From the NCBI GenBank assembly GCA_017656295.1, contig JACDOC010000002.1:62001-126000 (forward strand): a stretch of 64,000 nucleotides of DNA, in the 5' to 3' direction. Of this stretch, positions 8,388 through 16,191 are shown piece by piece. This DNA comes from Bacillus sp. (in: firmicutes). GTDB taxonomy: Bacteria > Bacillota > Bacilli > Bacillales > JACDOC01. A program made the translations under genes and the position numbers. The number at the start of each line of letters is the position of its first letter. Positions within the stretch are counted from its first letter, which is position 1. A model generated the notes under the pieces. It saw only the letters and a program-made list of their open reading frames with translations. It was not told the origin of the DNA and ran no database searches.

Positions 8388-8416
8388 GATCTGGGAGCTT
8401 TCCCAGGTCTTTTTTC
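8388..8416 (+). terminator. Intrinsic terminator after the carboxylase genes
   Basis: GATCTGGGA (8388-8396) pairs with TCCCAGGTC (8401-8409) with one G-U pair, followed by seven T. Confidence 0.88.
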
Positions 8417-8481
8417 TTCCTTTGCTAACGATTAAAAGCGTTAACAATACGATGTATAGGACCATCGAAGGAATCCTGTCA

Positions 8482-8510
8482 TTCATTCTTTAGAAAGAAT
8501 TTGCTACAAT
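8482..8510 (+). promoter_or_regulatory. Candidate sigma-A promoter (extended -10) of the panE-like gene
   Basis: TGCTACAAT (-10 TACAAT at 8505-8510 with an extended TGn) lies 17 bp after a weak -35, TTCATT (8482-8487). Confidence 0.5.
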
Positions 8511-8542
8511 GAAAAGAGATAATTGGGTAGAGAGGGAAAAAT

Positions 8543-9430
8543 ATGAAAATCGGAATTGTTGGGAGCGGGGCATTAGGTCTTCTATTTGCCACCTACTTAA
8601 GTGAGCTACATGAGGTTTTTCTTTTCACAAAACGAAAGGAACAGGCAGATATTATTAATGAAAAAGGGATTGAGCGGATTTTCCAAAATAAAAAGAAATA
8701 TGTAGAAGTTTTGGCCTTTCCGATAAACAAAATGATTCGTCAAGGGCTAGACTTATTAATTGTTACCGTAAAACAATATCATCTAACAGAAATGATTGAA
8801 TATTTTCAAACACATGCACATATTCCGACTTTGTTTGTTCAAAACGGGATGAAACATTTGGAACTACTTAAGCAACTTCCTCATCCACAGTTGTATATCG
8901 GTACCGTCGAGCACGGCGCATTACGGTTATCGGACAACGCTGTTCGACATACAGGTATCGGAAAATTGAACGTAGCGGTATTTCGGGGCGATCGAAATAT
9001 TTTAGAGAAGTTATGCGAGCGGCCGATTCCTAATTTTCCGGTAATTATAGTAGAAAATGGAACAGAAATGTTATTAAAAAAACTAGCCGTTAACGCTCTC
9101 ATAAACCCTTTGACAGCGGTGCTTCAAGTCAGAAACGGGCAGTTAATTAGCAACAAACATTACTTTCACTTAATGAACCAATTATTGAATGAATTTGTTG
9201 CCGTTTTTCCGAATTTTCATTTACTTACTTTATTAGAGCATATCGTTCATATTTGCCAAACGACTTCGGCGAATCGATCATCGATGTTACAAGACCTTGA
9301 AAGAGGAAGAAAAACCGAAATTGATGGTATTGTTGGATACATCCTCGATGAAGCGAAGAAAAAAGAAATTCAAGTTCCTTTGTTTGAAACGTTATATTGG
9401 ATGATTAAAGGAAAGGAAGAGGAGAGTTAG
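8543..9430 (+). CDS. panE: Ketopantoate reductase family protein (YlbQ/PanE-like)
   Basis: This is a 295-residue reductase expected to convert 2-dehydropantoate to pantoate with NADPH, a step toward coenzyme A. The N-terminal Rossmann motif is GIVGSGALGLLFATYL. ENGTEMLLKKLAVNALINPLTAVL holds the catalytic lysine and asparagine region. The C-terminal helical domain includes NRSSMLQDLERGRKTEIDGIVGYI. Synteny with B. subtilis ylbQ supports the call. ATG 8543 follows AGAGAGGG. It lies 2 bp before the next gene, so the two are likely translated together. Many Bacilli have a second PanE-like gene, so which one serves pantothenate synthesis is not shown. Confidence 0.87.
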   Translation: MKIGIVGSGALGLLFATYLSELHEVFLFTKRKEQADIINEKGIERIFQNKKKYVEVLAFPINKMIRQGLDLLIVTVKQYHLTEMIEYFQTHAHIPTLFVQNGMKHLELLKQLPHPQLYIGTVEHGALRLSDNAVRHTGIGKLNVAVFRGDRNILEKLCERPIPNFPVIIVENGTEMLLKKLAVNALINPLTAVLQVRNGQLISNKHYFHLMNQLLNEFVAVFPNFHLLTLLEHIVHICQTTSANRSSMLQDLERGRKTEIDGIVGYILDEAKKKEIQVPLFETLYWMIKGKEEES

Positions 9431-9432
9431 CT

Positions 9433-9831
9433 GTGAGTACAATAGTTTCGAGTATTCTTGCTTTATTGATCACCATCCCTATCATTGGTTATTTACTTGT
9501 GTTCGTCATCGTTAAACAAGCGACCAAAAACCATCGAACAGCGGTTCGTTATGGGATTGATGTAACGACAATGATTTTGTTATTTGCGGTTCATTATATG
9601 CTTTTAGTTATTTTTAACCAATCGTTTTTTTGGATAATTTTAATAGCTTTATTAGTGATTGGGGTCATGTTTGTTCTTTTACATTGGCATGTAAAAAAAG
9701 AAATAATTATATCGAAAGTGCTCAAAGGATATTGGCGTCTCAACTTCCTCTTGTTAAGTATTGCGTATTTTGTTTTGTTAATGTATGGTTTAACGGTCCG
9801 GGTGATCGAAGCAGTAGCCCCCTACCTGTAA
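9433..9831 (+). CDS. DUF3397 family integral membrane protein
   Basis: This is a 132-residue hydrophobic protein with four predicted transmembrane segments at roughly residues 5-27, 38-56, 61-80 and 99-120. It belongs by sequence feel and position (between panE and bshC) to the DUF3397 family found in many Bacilli. No function is known to me and no catalytic motif is visible. The start is GTG 9433, with GAGGAGAG overlapping the end of panE. It probably shares the panE transcript. Confidence 0.75.
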   Translation: MSTIVSSILALLITIPIIGYLLVFVIVKQATKNHRTAVRYGIDVTTMILLFAVHYMLLVIFNQSFFWIILIALLVIGVMFVLLHWHVKKEIIISKVLKGYWRLNFLLLSIAYFVLLMYGLTVRVIEAVAPYL

Positions 9832-9871
9832 AAATTCAAGCAAGTTTTTTTTCATGAGGAAAAGAAAATGT

Positions 9872-9877
9872 TATACT
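9872..9877 (+). promoter_or_regulatory. Candidate sigma-A promoter (extended -10) of bshC
   Basis: TGTTATACT gives a -10 TATACT at 9872-9877 with an extended TGn; a weak -35 TTTTCA lies 17 bp upstream (9849-9854). The site lies 37 bp before the bshC start. Confidence 0.45.
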
Positions 9878-9913
9878 CAATGAGAAAATTTAACCGGAGA
9901 AAGGAAGACAAGC

Positions 9914-11542
9914 ATGGAATTGGAACAAATCGAAATTCCATCTAGTAATACATTCGCATCAAAGTATTTTCATCAAGACAAACATGTCATGTCGTTCTTT
10001 CATTACGATTGGACGAAGGAAGAAACCTATGTTGAGCGTCTAAACGATTTGAGGCAACGGTCCTTTTCTCGGGATATGCTTGTCCAATGTATACAGCGCT
10101 ATATGCAAAAATTTCCTATGTCAGATCAAGTTCATGAATCACTTGAAAAATTAGCTCAACCCGATTCTGTCGTTGTTGTCGGAGGACAACAAGCAGGATT
10201 ACTAACTGGACCGCTTTACACCATACATAAAATTTTTTCGATTCTTCATTTGGCTAAGCAAAAAGAAGAGCAATTGGGGGTGCCGGTCGTCCCACTTTTT
10301 TGGATCGCTGGGGAAGACCACGATTTTTTAGAAGTGAACCATATTTTTGTCGAAAATGGAATGAAGCTAGAGAAAATAAATTTTACGGTTCAACCACTTC
10401 CAAAACAAATGATTTCCCATCTTTCATTGAATAAAGAAGAATTGAAAGATTGGGTTGAAGACGTGTTCCGGTTACTCGGTGAAACATCTTATACTACGGA
10501 ATTAATGAACCTAGTTTTTGAAGCCATTGAATCAACCGAGACAATGACCGAATTTTTTTCCTATATTATCATGAAGTTGTTTAGGGCATACGGCTTGCTA
10601 ATCATTGATTCAGCATATGAGCCGTTGCGTGAAATGGAACGTGCCTTTTTTAAAGCGTTAATCCAAAATGAGCGGCAAATTACGAAACATGTTTTAGCCC
10701 GACAGCAACAGATGAAGGCGAATGGATGGTCCCCTCTAATTGAGATCAATGATACTTCTACAAATTTATTTTATTATAATGGCCAAGAGCGACTCTTACT
10801 AGAATTTGACCCACAAACGGAGAGGTATCACAGCAAACATCATGAGGTGTCCTTTACGCTTGATCAACTGTTGCAGCAAGTGGAGATAACTCCACAGCAA
10901 TTTAGTAACAATGTAGTCTCCCGCCCGTTGATGCAAGAATGGTTATTTCCGACCCTTGCTTTTATTGCGGGTCCAGGTGAAATCACTTATTGGGGAGAAT
11001 TAGGTCAAGCATTTGAACATTTAGGATTTAAAATGCCACCCATTGTTCCGCGTCTTCATATCACTTATGTCGAACGTTCGATTGAGCGAGATGTGAAGGA
11101 GCTTGGGTTAACACTTTCTTCTGTGATTCAACACGGTGTCGGAAAAGAAAAAGAATGTTATCTTGCTTCTATTCAAGATGAGGAAGTGAATCAATTAATT
11201 CGAGAAACTAGTCGTTGGTTAGAGCAACAGTATGAAAAAATTATGGAAAAAGGGCATTCAATTGAAAAAGGATTAACGCCAATCATTGACAAGAATCTGC
11301 GCTTCCACCAAAACCAACTCTATTATTTACAACAGAAAATGCAAGAACGACAACAATTAAAGCATCAACATCAAATTAATCAATATAACCGAGTTCAACA
11401 ACATATAAAACCGTTTGACAGCTATCAAGAACGCAGCTGGAACATATTTTATTACTTAAATAAATATGGTGTTGATTTTATTGACCACTCATTGAATCTC
11501 CCATATTCGTTCCAATGTCCACATCATCTCATTCGAATATAA
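9914..11542 (+). CDS. bshC: Putative cysteine ligase BshC (bacillithiol biosynthesis)
   Basis: This 542-residue protein matches BshC (YllA), which adds cysteine to glucosaminyl-malate in the last step of bacillithiol synthesis. Typical stretches are VVVGGQQAGLLTGPLYTIHK, VPLFWIAGEDHDFLEVNH and FIAGPGEITYWGELGQAF, the Rossmann-like core of the family. A coiled-coil segment (about residues 440-500) precedes the C terminus. The length is as expected (B. subtilis about 539). It sits directly before mraZ, the same place as yllA in B. subtilis. The products of bshA and bshB are not encoded in this window. Confidence 0.93.
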   Translation: MELEQIEIPSSNTFASKYFHQDKHVMSFFHYDWTKEETYVERLNDLRQRSFSRDMLVQCIQRYMQKFPMSDQVHESLEKLAQPDSVVVVGGQQAGLLTGPLYTIHKIFSILHLAKQKEEQLGVPVVPLFWIAGEDHDFLEVNHIFVENGMKLEKINFTVQPLPKQMISHLSLNKEELKDWVEDVFRLLGETSYTTELMNLVFEAIESTETMTEFFSYIIMKLFRAYGLLIIDSAYEPLREMERAFFKALIQNERQITKHVLARQQQMKANGWSPLIEINDTSTNLFYYNGQERLLLEFDPQTERYHSKHHEVSFTLDQLLQQVEITPQQFSNNVVSRPLMQEWLFPTLAFIAGPGEITYWGELGQAFEHLGFKMPPIVPRLHITYVERSIERDVKELGLTLSSVIQHGVGKEKECYLASIQDEEVNQLIRETSRWLEQQYEKIMEKGHSIEKGLTPIIDKNLRFHQNQLYYLQQKMQERQQLKHQHQINQYNRVQQHIKPFDSYQERSWNIFYYLNKYGVDFIDHSLNLPYSFQCPHHLIRI

Positions 11543-11573
11543 AATCGGGGCTAAGGCAGCCTCGATTTTTTTT
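11543..11573 (+). terminator. Intrinsic terminator after bshC
   Basis: AATCGGGGCT (11543-11552) pairs with AGCCTCGATT (11558-11567), with one G-T pair, and runs into eight T. It separates bshC from the dcw cluster. Confidence 0.9.
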
Positions 11574-11741
11574 ATGACAAAAAAGTGGTGGATTTTCTTA
11601 TATACAACAAATTCAGAAGGAGACACTCAGAAATTAAAAATGAAAAAGAAACTATTTTTGGTGAATTAGTCGAGAAATCCTTTTTCCAATGAATTTAACA
11701 AAGCAGGAGTTTACGTTCAAAAAGAGAATGTTTAAATAACT

Positions 11742-11788
11742 GTGGTACAAAGTGGGGGAATGTGGTACATTGGAGTTAGAAAGTGGGG
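11742..11788 (+). promoter_or_regulatory. MraZ-box-like direct repeats upstream of mraZ
   Basis: GTGG occurs at 11742, 11752 and 11762, an exact 10-bp phase, followed by TGGAG (11771) and GTGGGG (11783). MraZ proteins bind short GTGG/TGGG-type direct repeats spaced one helical turn apart in front of their own gene. This is therefore the probable autoregulatory operator of the dcw operon. No strong -10/-35 pair is seen; a weak one may be TTTACG (11710) with TAAATA (11733). Confidence 0.72.
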
Positions 11789-11797
11789 TAGACGGGT

Positions 11798-12229
11798 ATG
11801 TTCATGGGGGAATATCAACACAATATTGATAGCAAAGGTCGCCTAATCATTCCTGCTAAGTTTCGTGAACATTTAGGTAACGCATTTGTGTTGACTCGAG
11901 GGCTTGACCAATGTTTATTCGGATACCCCATGAACGAATGGAAGCTATTAGAAAACAAATTGAAGACGTTACCTTTGACGAAAAAAGATGCTCGTGCGTT
12001 TACCCGGTTTTTTTTCTCTGGTGCTACCGAATGTGAACTAGACAAACAAGGTAGAATCAACATACCATCTTCCCTTATCCAGTACGCTCAGCTGGAAAAA
12101 GAATGTGTAATTTTAGGTGTTTCCAATCGAATCGAAATTTGGAGCAAAGCTTTATGGGAAGATTTCTTTGAACAATCGGAGCATTCTTTTGCTGAGATCG
12201 CAGAAAATATGATTGGATTTGATATATAA
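11798..12229 (+). CDS. mraZ: Transcriptional regulator MraZ
   Basis: MraZ is a 143-residue AbrB-like DNA-binding protein that forms rings and represses the dcw operon from its own promoter. Both SpoVT-AbrB halves are visible: [20 protein letters not shown] at the N terminus and [18 protein letters not shown] around residue 75, each with the DxKGR/DxQGR loop. ATG 11798 follows GTGGGG, which may also be part of the operator. It is first in the cluster, 26 bp before rsmH. Confidence 0.96.
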   Translation: MFMGEYQHNIDSKGRLIIPAKFREHLGNAFVLTRGLDQCLFGYPMNEWKLLENKLKTLPLTKKDARAFTRFFFSGATECELDKQGRINIPSSLIQYAQLEKECVILGVSNRIEIWSKALWEDFFEQSEHSFAEIAENMIGFDI

Positions 12230-12255
12230 TTTGTTCCATTGGAAAGGTGAAAAAC

Positions 12256-13188
12256 ATGTTTAAACATACAACAGTCTTACTGAAAGAAACGGTAGATGGA
12301 TTACAGGTAAAACCTGACGGAATTTACGTGGATTGTACGCTAGGTGGAGCAGGACATAGCGAATACTTATTATCACAACTTTCGGAAAAAGGTCGCTTAA
12401 TTGCTTTTGACCAGGATGAAATGGCTCTAACCCATGCCAAGGAAAAATTGTCCAACTATGAAGATCGGGTGACATTCGTTAAGAGCAATTTTCGATACAT
12501 AAAAGAAGAACTGAATCGTTTAGGAATAAACCAAGTGGACGGAGTAATCTACGACTTAGGAGTTTCTTCTCCCCAATTAGATCTTCCTGAACGTGGTTTC
12601 AGTTATCAGCATGATGTACCTTTAGATATGCGGATGGACTTAGATAAAGAGTTAACAGCCTACGACATCGTCAATCATTGGCCGTTTGAAGAGCTCGTCC
12701 GTATTTTTTCAAAATATGGCGAAGAACGCTTCTCAAAACAAATTGCCCGAAAAATTGAACAGTCGCGCGAACGGAAGCCAATTGAGACAACAGGCGAATT
12801 AGTAGAACTCATCAAAGAAGGGATTCCAGCTCCTGCTAGGAGGAAAGGGGGGCACCCAGCCAAACGAGTATTCCAAGCCATTCGGATTGCTGTAAACGAT
12901 GAATTAGGGGCGTTTGAGGAATCATTAAAAAAAGCGATTGAATTATTAAAACCGGGTGGTCGAATTAGCGTCATTACCTTTCACTCATTAGAGGATCGTA
13001 TTTGTAAAACGATTTTCAAAGAATATAGCCAAGCACCAGATTTACCACCAGGTTTACCAATCATTCCTCAAGAATTTAAGCCAGTTTTAAAACTAGTTAC
13101 GAGGAAACCAATTTTACCTAGTGATGAAGAATTAGAGCAAAACAATCGGGCACGTTCAGCAAAATTGCGTATAGCAGAAAAACGATAA
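12256..13188 (+). CDS. rsmH: 16S rRNA (cytosine1402-N4)-methyltransferase RsmH
   Basis: RsmH (MraW) methylates N4 of C1402 in 16S rRNA using S-adenosylmethionine. The 310-residue protein starts [16 protein letters not shown]. The SAM motif is [14 protein letters not shown] (about 27-40), followed by [14 protein letters not shown], and the C-terminal [14 protein letters not shown] choose ATG 12256 over GTG 12247 because AAAGGTGA (12243-12250) is correctly spaced only for the ATG. It lies between mraZ and ftsL as usual. Confidence 0.96.
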   Translation: MFKHTTVLLKETVDGLQVKPDGIYVDCTLGGAGHSEYLLSQLSEKGRLIAFDQDEMALTHAKEKLSNYEDRVTFVKSNFRYIKEELNRLGINQVDGVIYDLGVSSPQLDLPERGFSYQHDVPLDMRMDLDKELTAYDIVNHWPFEELVRIFSKYGEERFSKQIARKIEQSRERKPIETTGELVELIKEGIPAPARRKGGHPAKRVFQAIRIAVNDELGAFEESLKKAIELLKPGGRISVITFHSLEDRICKTIFKEYSQAPDLPPGLPIIPQEFKPVLKLVTRKPILPSDEELEQNNRARSAKLRIAEKR

Positions 13189-13203
13189 AAAGGAGGAACA
13201 AAT

Positions 13204-13566
13204 GTGGGGAACGTAGCTAGAAAATATCAAACACAAGAATCTGTAAACCACCAGCCAAAACAAACGGTTCAAACAAAGGTAAGGCAAAAGGTAGGAATTA
13301 CAAAAGGGGAAAAGTTGTTAGGGGCGCTGTTCATTACCTTTATTTGTGTGATGGCGGTTCAACTGATTCAAGCGCAAGCGGATATTTATGCAGTGAATAA
13401 AGAAATTCAAGATGTTCAAAAAGCCATCCAAGAGCAAGAAAAACAAAATGAACAGCTTCAGCTCCAAGTGAACGAGCTTAGTACGTACGAACGCATTTGG
13501 CAAAAAGCAAAAGAATTAGGCTTAGATTTAAACGAGAATAACGTCAAGGTTGTGCAGAAAAAATGA
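13204..13566 (+). CDS. ftsL: Cell division protein FtsL
   Basis: This is a 120-residue bitopic membrane protein of the septal FtsL-DivIB-DivIC complex. A basic cytoplasmic N terminus (about 1-37) is followed by one transmembrane helix (GALFITFICVMAVQLIQAQ, about 40-58). An extracytoplasmic coiled coil (about 60-100) then holds many E, Q and L residues. The start is GTG 13204, after AAAAGGAGG. Its stop overlaps the pbpB start (ATGA), which suggests coupled translation of two partners. FtsL sequence is poorly conserved, so the call rests on topology and position. Confidence 0.92.
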   Translation: MGNVARKYQTQESVNHQPKQTVQTKVRQKVGITKGEKLLGALFITFICVMAVQLIQAQADIYAVNKEIQDVQKAIQEQEKQNEQLQLQVNELSTYERIWQKAKELGLDLNENNVKVVQKK

Positions 13567-15770
13567 ACCAAGTAAAAGGCAATATGAAACGAGGAGCAGT
13601 AATATTGTTTTTAATATTCAGCCTCCTCTTTTTTATATTAATTTTCCGCTTTATGGTGATTCAAATTACCGGTGAAGTGGATGGAAAAGTGTTAGCAGCA
13701 AAAGCGGCTCAACAACATTTACGGAGTGCCGTTTTAGAAGCTACCAGAGGAAACATCTATGACCAACATGGAGAAGTGATTGCCGAAGATACGGTTTCCT
13801 ATTCCCTTATCGCCATTTTGGATCCTAAAGTGACAACCGATATGGAGCATCCACGTCATGTTGTTGATCCAGAAATGACAGCTGAAAAGCTTGCAACCGT
13901 GCTTTCCATGAGCAAAGAAGAAATTTATCAAATTTTAACAAAGAAAGGACGATTCCAAGTAGAGTTTGGAAGTGCCGGGAGAAATTTAACAGTTCATGAA
14001 AAAGAACAAATAGAATCGTTGAACCTTCCAGGCATTACATTTATTGAAGATCGTAAACGGTCCTATCCGAATGGTGTGTTTGCGTCTCATTTAATCGGCT
14101 TTGCAGAAAAAGAAGTCGTTAATGGGAAAGAAGAATTGGTTGGAGTACTTGGGATTGAAAAAAGCTTCAATGATTTGTTAAAAGGAAAAGACGGATATAT
14201 TCAGTACGAAAGCGATATATGGGAATATATATTGCCGAATAGCACAAAAATGGTAAAAAAACCACAAAACGGAAAAGATATTTATTTAACGATTGATAAG
14301 AAAATCCAAACCTTTTTAGAAGATGCACTAACGGAAGTAGAAAAAGAGTATTCTCCGAAAAAAATGATCGCCATCGTCGCAGACCCAAAAACGGGTCGAA
14401 TTTTAGCGATGGGTCAGCGCCCATCCTTCCACTTAGAAACAAGAGAAGGCATTAATCAATCTTGGCATAATGAAGTGGTGGAGTGGGCGTATGAACCAGG
14501 TTCGACCATGAAAATTTTTTCATTGGCAGCGGCTGTTGAAGAAGGAGTATTTCATCCAGAGGATACGTATGTATCTGGTTCTTACCGTTTGGAAAGTGGA
14601 GGATCAATTAGAGACCATAACGGAAAAGGTTGGGGGAAAATTACGTTTTTAGAAGGTGTTCAACGTTCCTCAAACGTAGCTTTTGCCTACTTATTGGAGA
14701 AAATGGGAACCGATGTGTTTCGTGAGTATTTAGATGCATTTAAGTTCGGTGTTCCTACAGGCATTGGTTTGCCGAATGAACCAAGCGGGCACATTTTATA
14801 TAATTGGCCAATCGAAAAAGTAACAACGGCTTTTGGACAAGGAACTACAGTGACTCCGTTACAATTAATTCAAGCGATGACGGCAATTGCTAATGACGGA
14901 AAGATGATGAAACCGTACGTGATTGAAAAAATTGTCGATCCAGACACGAATAAAGTGATTAAGCAATCCGAACCAGCAGTGGTTGGTACTCCAATTAGTA
15001 AACAAACAGCCAAAGAGGTGCGGGATATATTAGAAACCGTTGTCTCCGCGCCTGAAGGAACAGGGCACGCCTATCAATTGGAAGGCTATGATGTTGCCGG
15101 AAAAACAGGGACAGCACAAATTCCAAATCCAGACGGTCGTGGATATTTAACTGGTTGGGACAATTATCTTTTCTCGTTTTTAGGTATTGCGCCAAAAGAC
15201 GACCCACAATTAATTATGTATGTGGCTATCCAACAACCAGACTTAGACGATGAAAAATATGAATCAGGTTCAGCCCCTGTATCCAAAATCTTTAACCCGG
15301 TTATGAAAAATAGTTTACAATATTTAAATATCCAACCGAAAGAAATGAAAGAAGCAAAGATTGTAGAAGTTCCTAACGTGATTGGAATGTCTGTAGAAAA
15401 AGCGAAAAAAACGTTAGAAAAAGAAGGCGTTCAAGTGATTGTGCTTGGGAAAGGCTCTAAAGTTGAACGACAGCTTCCAGAAGAACATATTTCGATATTA
15501 GAACACGAAAAAGTGATCATTCAAACCGATGGTAAGCTCACCATTCCAGATATGACTGGTTGGTCGAAACGGGATGTCATGAAAGTAGCAGAAATTGCGG
15601 AATTAGAATTGAATATGGTCGGTAAAGGTTTTGTCATTAATCAAAATTTAAAACCGAATTCACCGGTTAAAAAAGGAGATCAACTCGTCGTTACTTTCCA
15701 AACGCCAGAAGAAAAGATGAATTCGGAAATGGAAGAAACGGGAGAAGAAGAAGAGCTTCCATTAAATTAA
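13563..15770 (+). CDS. pbpB: Septal penicillin-binding protein 2B
   Basis: This is a class B transpeptidase of 735 residues that cross-links septal peptidoglycan in the divisome. It has an N-terminal membrane anchor (about 11-34), a dimerisation/pedestal domain, then the transpeptidase with active Ser314 in STMK (314-317), SSN (369-371) and KTG (514-516). Two PASTA domains follow (about 598-720). These repeat the VPNVIGMSVEKAK and IPDMTGWSKRDV patterns. The tail is acidic. B. subtilis PBP2B has the same layout. It overlaps ftsL by 4 bp and ends in a terminator, so spoVD downstream can be regulated apart. Confidence 0.95.
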   Translation: MNQVKGNMKRGAVILFLIFSLLFFILIFRFMVIQITGEVDGKVLAAKAAQQHLRSAVLEATRGNIYDQHGEVIAEDTVSYSLIAILDPKVTTDMEHPRHVVDPEMTAEKLATVLSMSKEEIYQILTKKGRFQVEFGSAGRNLTVHEKEQIESLNLPGITFIEDRKRSYPNGVFASHLIGFAEKEVVNGKEELVGVLGIEKSFNDLLKGKDGYIQYESDIWEYILPNSTKMVKKPQNGKDIYLTIDKKIQTFLEDALTEVEKEYSPKKMIAIVADPKTGRILAMGQRPSFHLETREGINQSWHNEVVEWAYEPGSTMKIFSLAAAVEEGVFHPEDTYVSGSYRLESGGSIRDHNGKGWGKITFLEGVQRSSNVAFAYLLEKMGTDVFREYLDAFKFGVPTGIGLPNEPSGHILYNWPIEKVTTAFGQGTTVTPLQLIQAMTAIANDGKMMKPYVIEKIVDPDTNKVIKQSEPAVVGTPISKQTAKEVRDILETVVSAPEGTGHAYQLEGYDVAGKTGTAQIPNPDGRGYLTGWDNYLFSFLGIAPKDDPQLIMYVAIQQPDLDDEKYESGSAPVSKIFNPVMKNSLQYLNIQPKEMKEAKIVEVPNVIGMSVEKAKKTLEKEGVQVIVLGKGSKVERQLPEEHISILEHEKVIIQTDGKLTIPDMTGWSKRDVMKVAEIAELELNMVGKGFVINQNLKPNSPVKKGDQLVVTFQTPEEKMNSEMEETGEEEELPLN

Positions 15771-15772
15771 TG

Positions 15773-15803
15773 AGAGCTAGTGAATGAATCGCTAGCTCTT
15801 TAT
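15773..15803 (+). terminator. Terminator after pbpB
   Basis: AGAGCTAG (15773-15780) pairs with CTAGCTCT (15792-15799) around an 11-nt loop. The following TTATTTAT is a modest T-rich tail. Confidence 0.7.
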
Positions 15804-15849
15804 TTATCTACTTTTTGGTTGGATAAAACATGTTAGTAAAATATCTGCT

Positions 15850-15992
15850 TGGCAAGCTGTGAATGGCGTTGGCGAGTATTTATCCGCTAGTGGCAAGTAA
15901 AACTTCGGATTTGGCAAGTAATTTTTCAAGATTGGCAAGTAAACTTCCAAAACCAGCAAGTAAATACTGAATTTAGCAAGTAAACTGGTAAG
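15850..15992. repeat. Degenerate tandem repeat of 20-21 bp between pbpB and spoVD
   Basis: The motif GGCAAGTAA, or a close variant, recurs at 15851, 15871, 15892, 15913, 15934, 15955 and 15975, with a partial unit at 15987. Spacing is 20-21 bp. The best units read roughly TTGGCAAGTAAACTTC. The units directly abut, with no unique spacers. From 15891 the repeats form an open frame of WQV-containing heptads for 30 codons, but I see no start codon for it. This lies in a gap of about 420 bp that otherwise holds only the pbpB terminator and the spoVD promoter region. Confidence 0.82.
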
Positions 15993-16130
15993 TTGGTAAA
16001 AATATTAAAATTAATTATTTTATTGGATTAGTAACCTTAACTATTCCTACTGGACAAAATGAAAAAGAAACCTAGAGTTTTCCTGTTCACTGATAACCGG
16101 ATCCGGCAACCGGGTATGGATTCATTGAAG

Positions 16131-16159
16131 GTCTAATCCAAAAGGTACAAGCATATATT
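16131..16159 (+). promoter_or_regulatory. Candidate sigma-E-type promoter of spoVD
   Basis: GTCTAAT (16131-16137), a 14-bp gap, then CATATATT (16152-16159), resembling the sigma-E -10. B. subtilis spoVD is expressed in the mother cell, which fits. It is a by-eye match. Confidence 0.48.
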
Positions 16160-16191
16160 GGAACGAGCCTGATAAAGAGGAGGTTCGTCCG

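Noticed and set aside
15891-15983. Small heptad-repeat peptide gene
   Set aside because: The frame is open for 30 codons but has a stop just before it and no start codon or RBS.
15850-15992. CRISPR array
   Set aside because: The 20-21 bp units abut one another, with no unique spacers of 30 bp or so, they are degenerate, and no cas gene is nearby.
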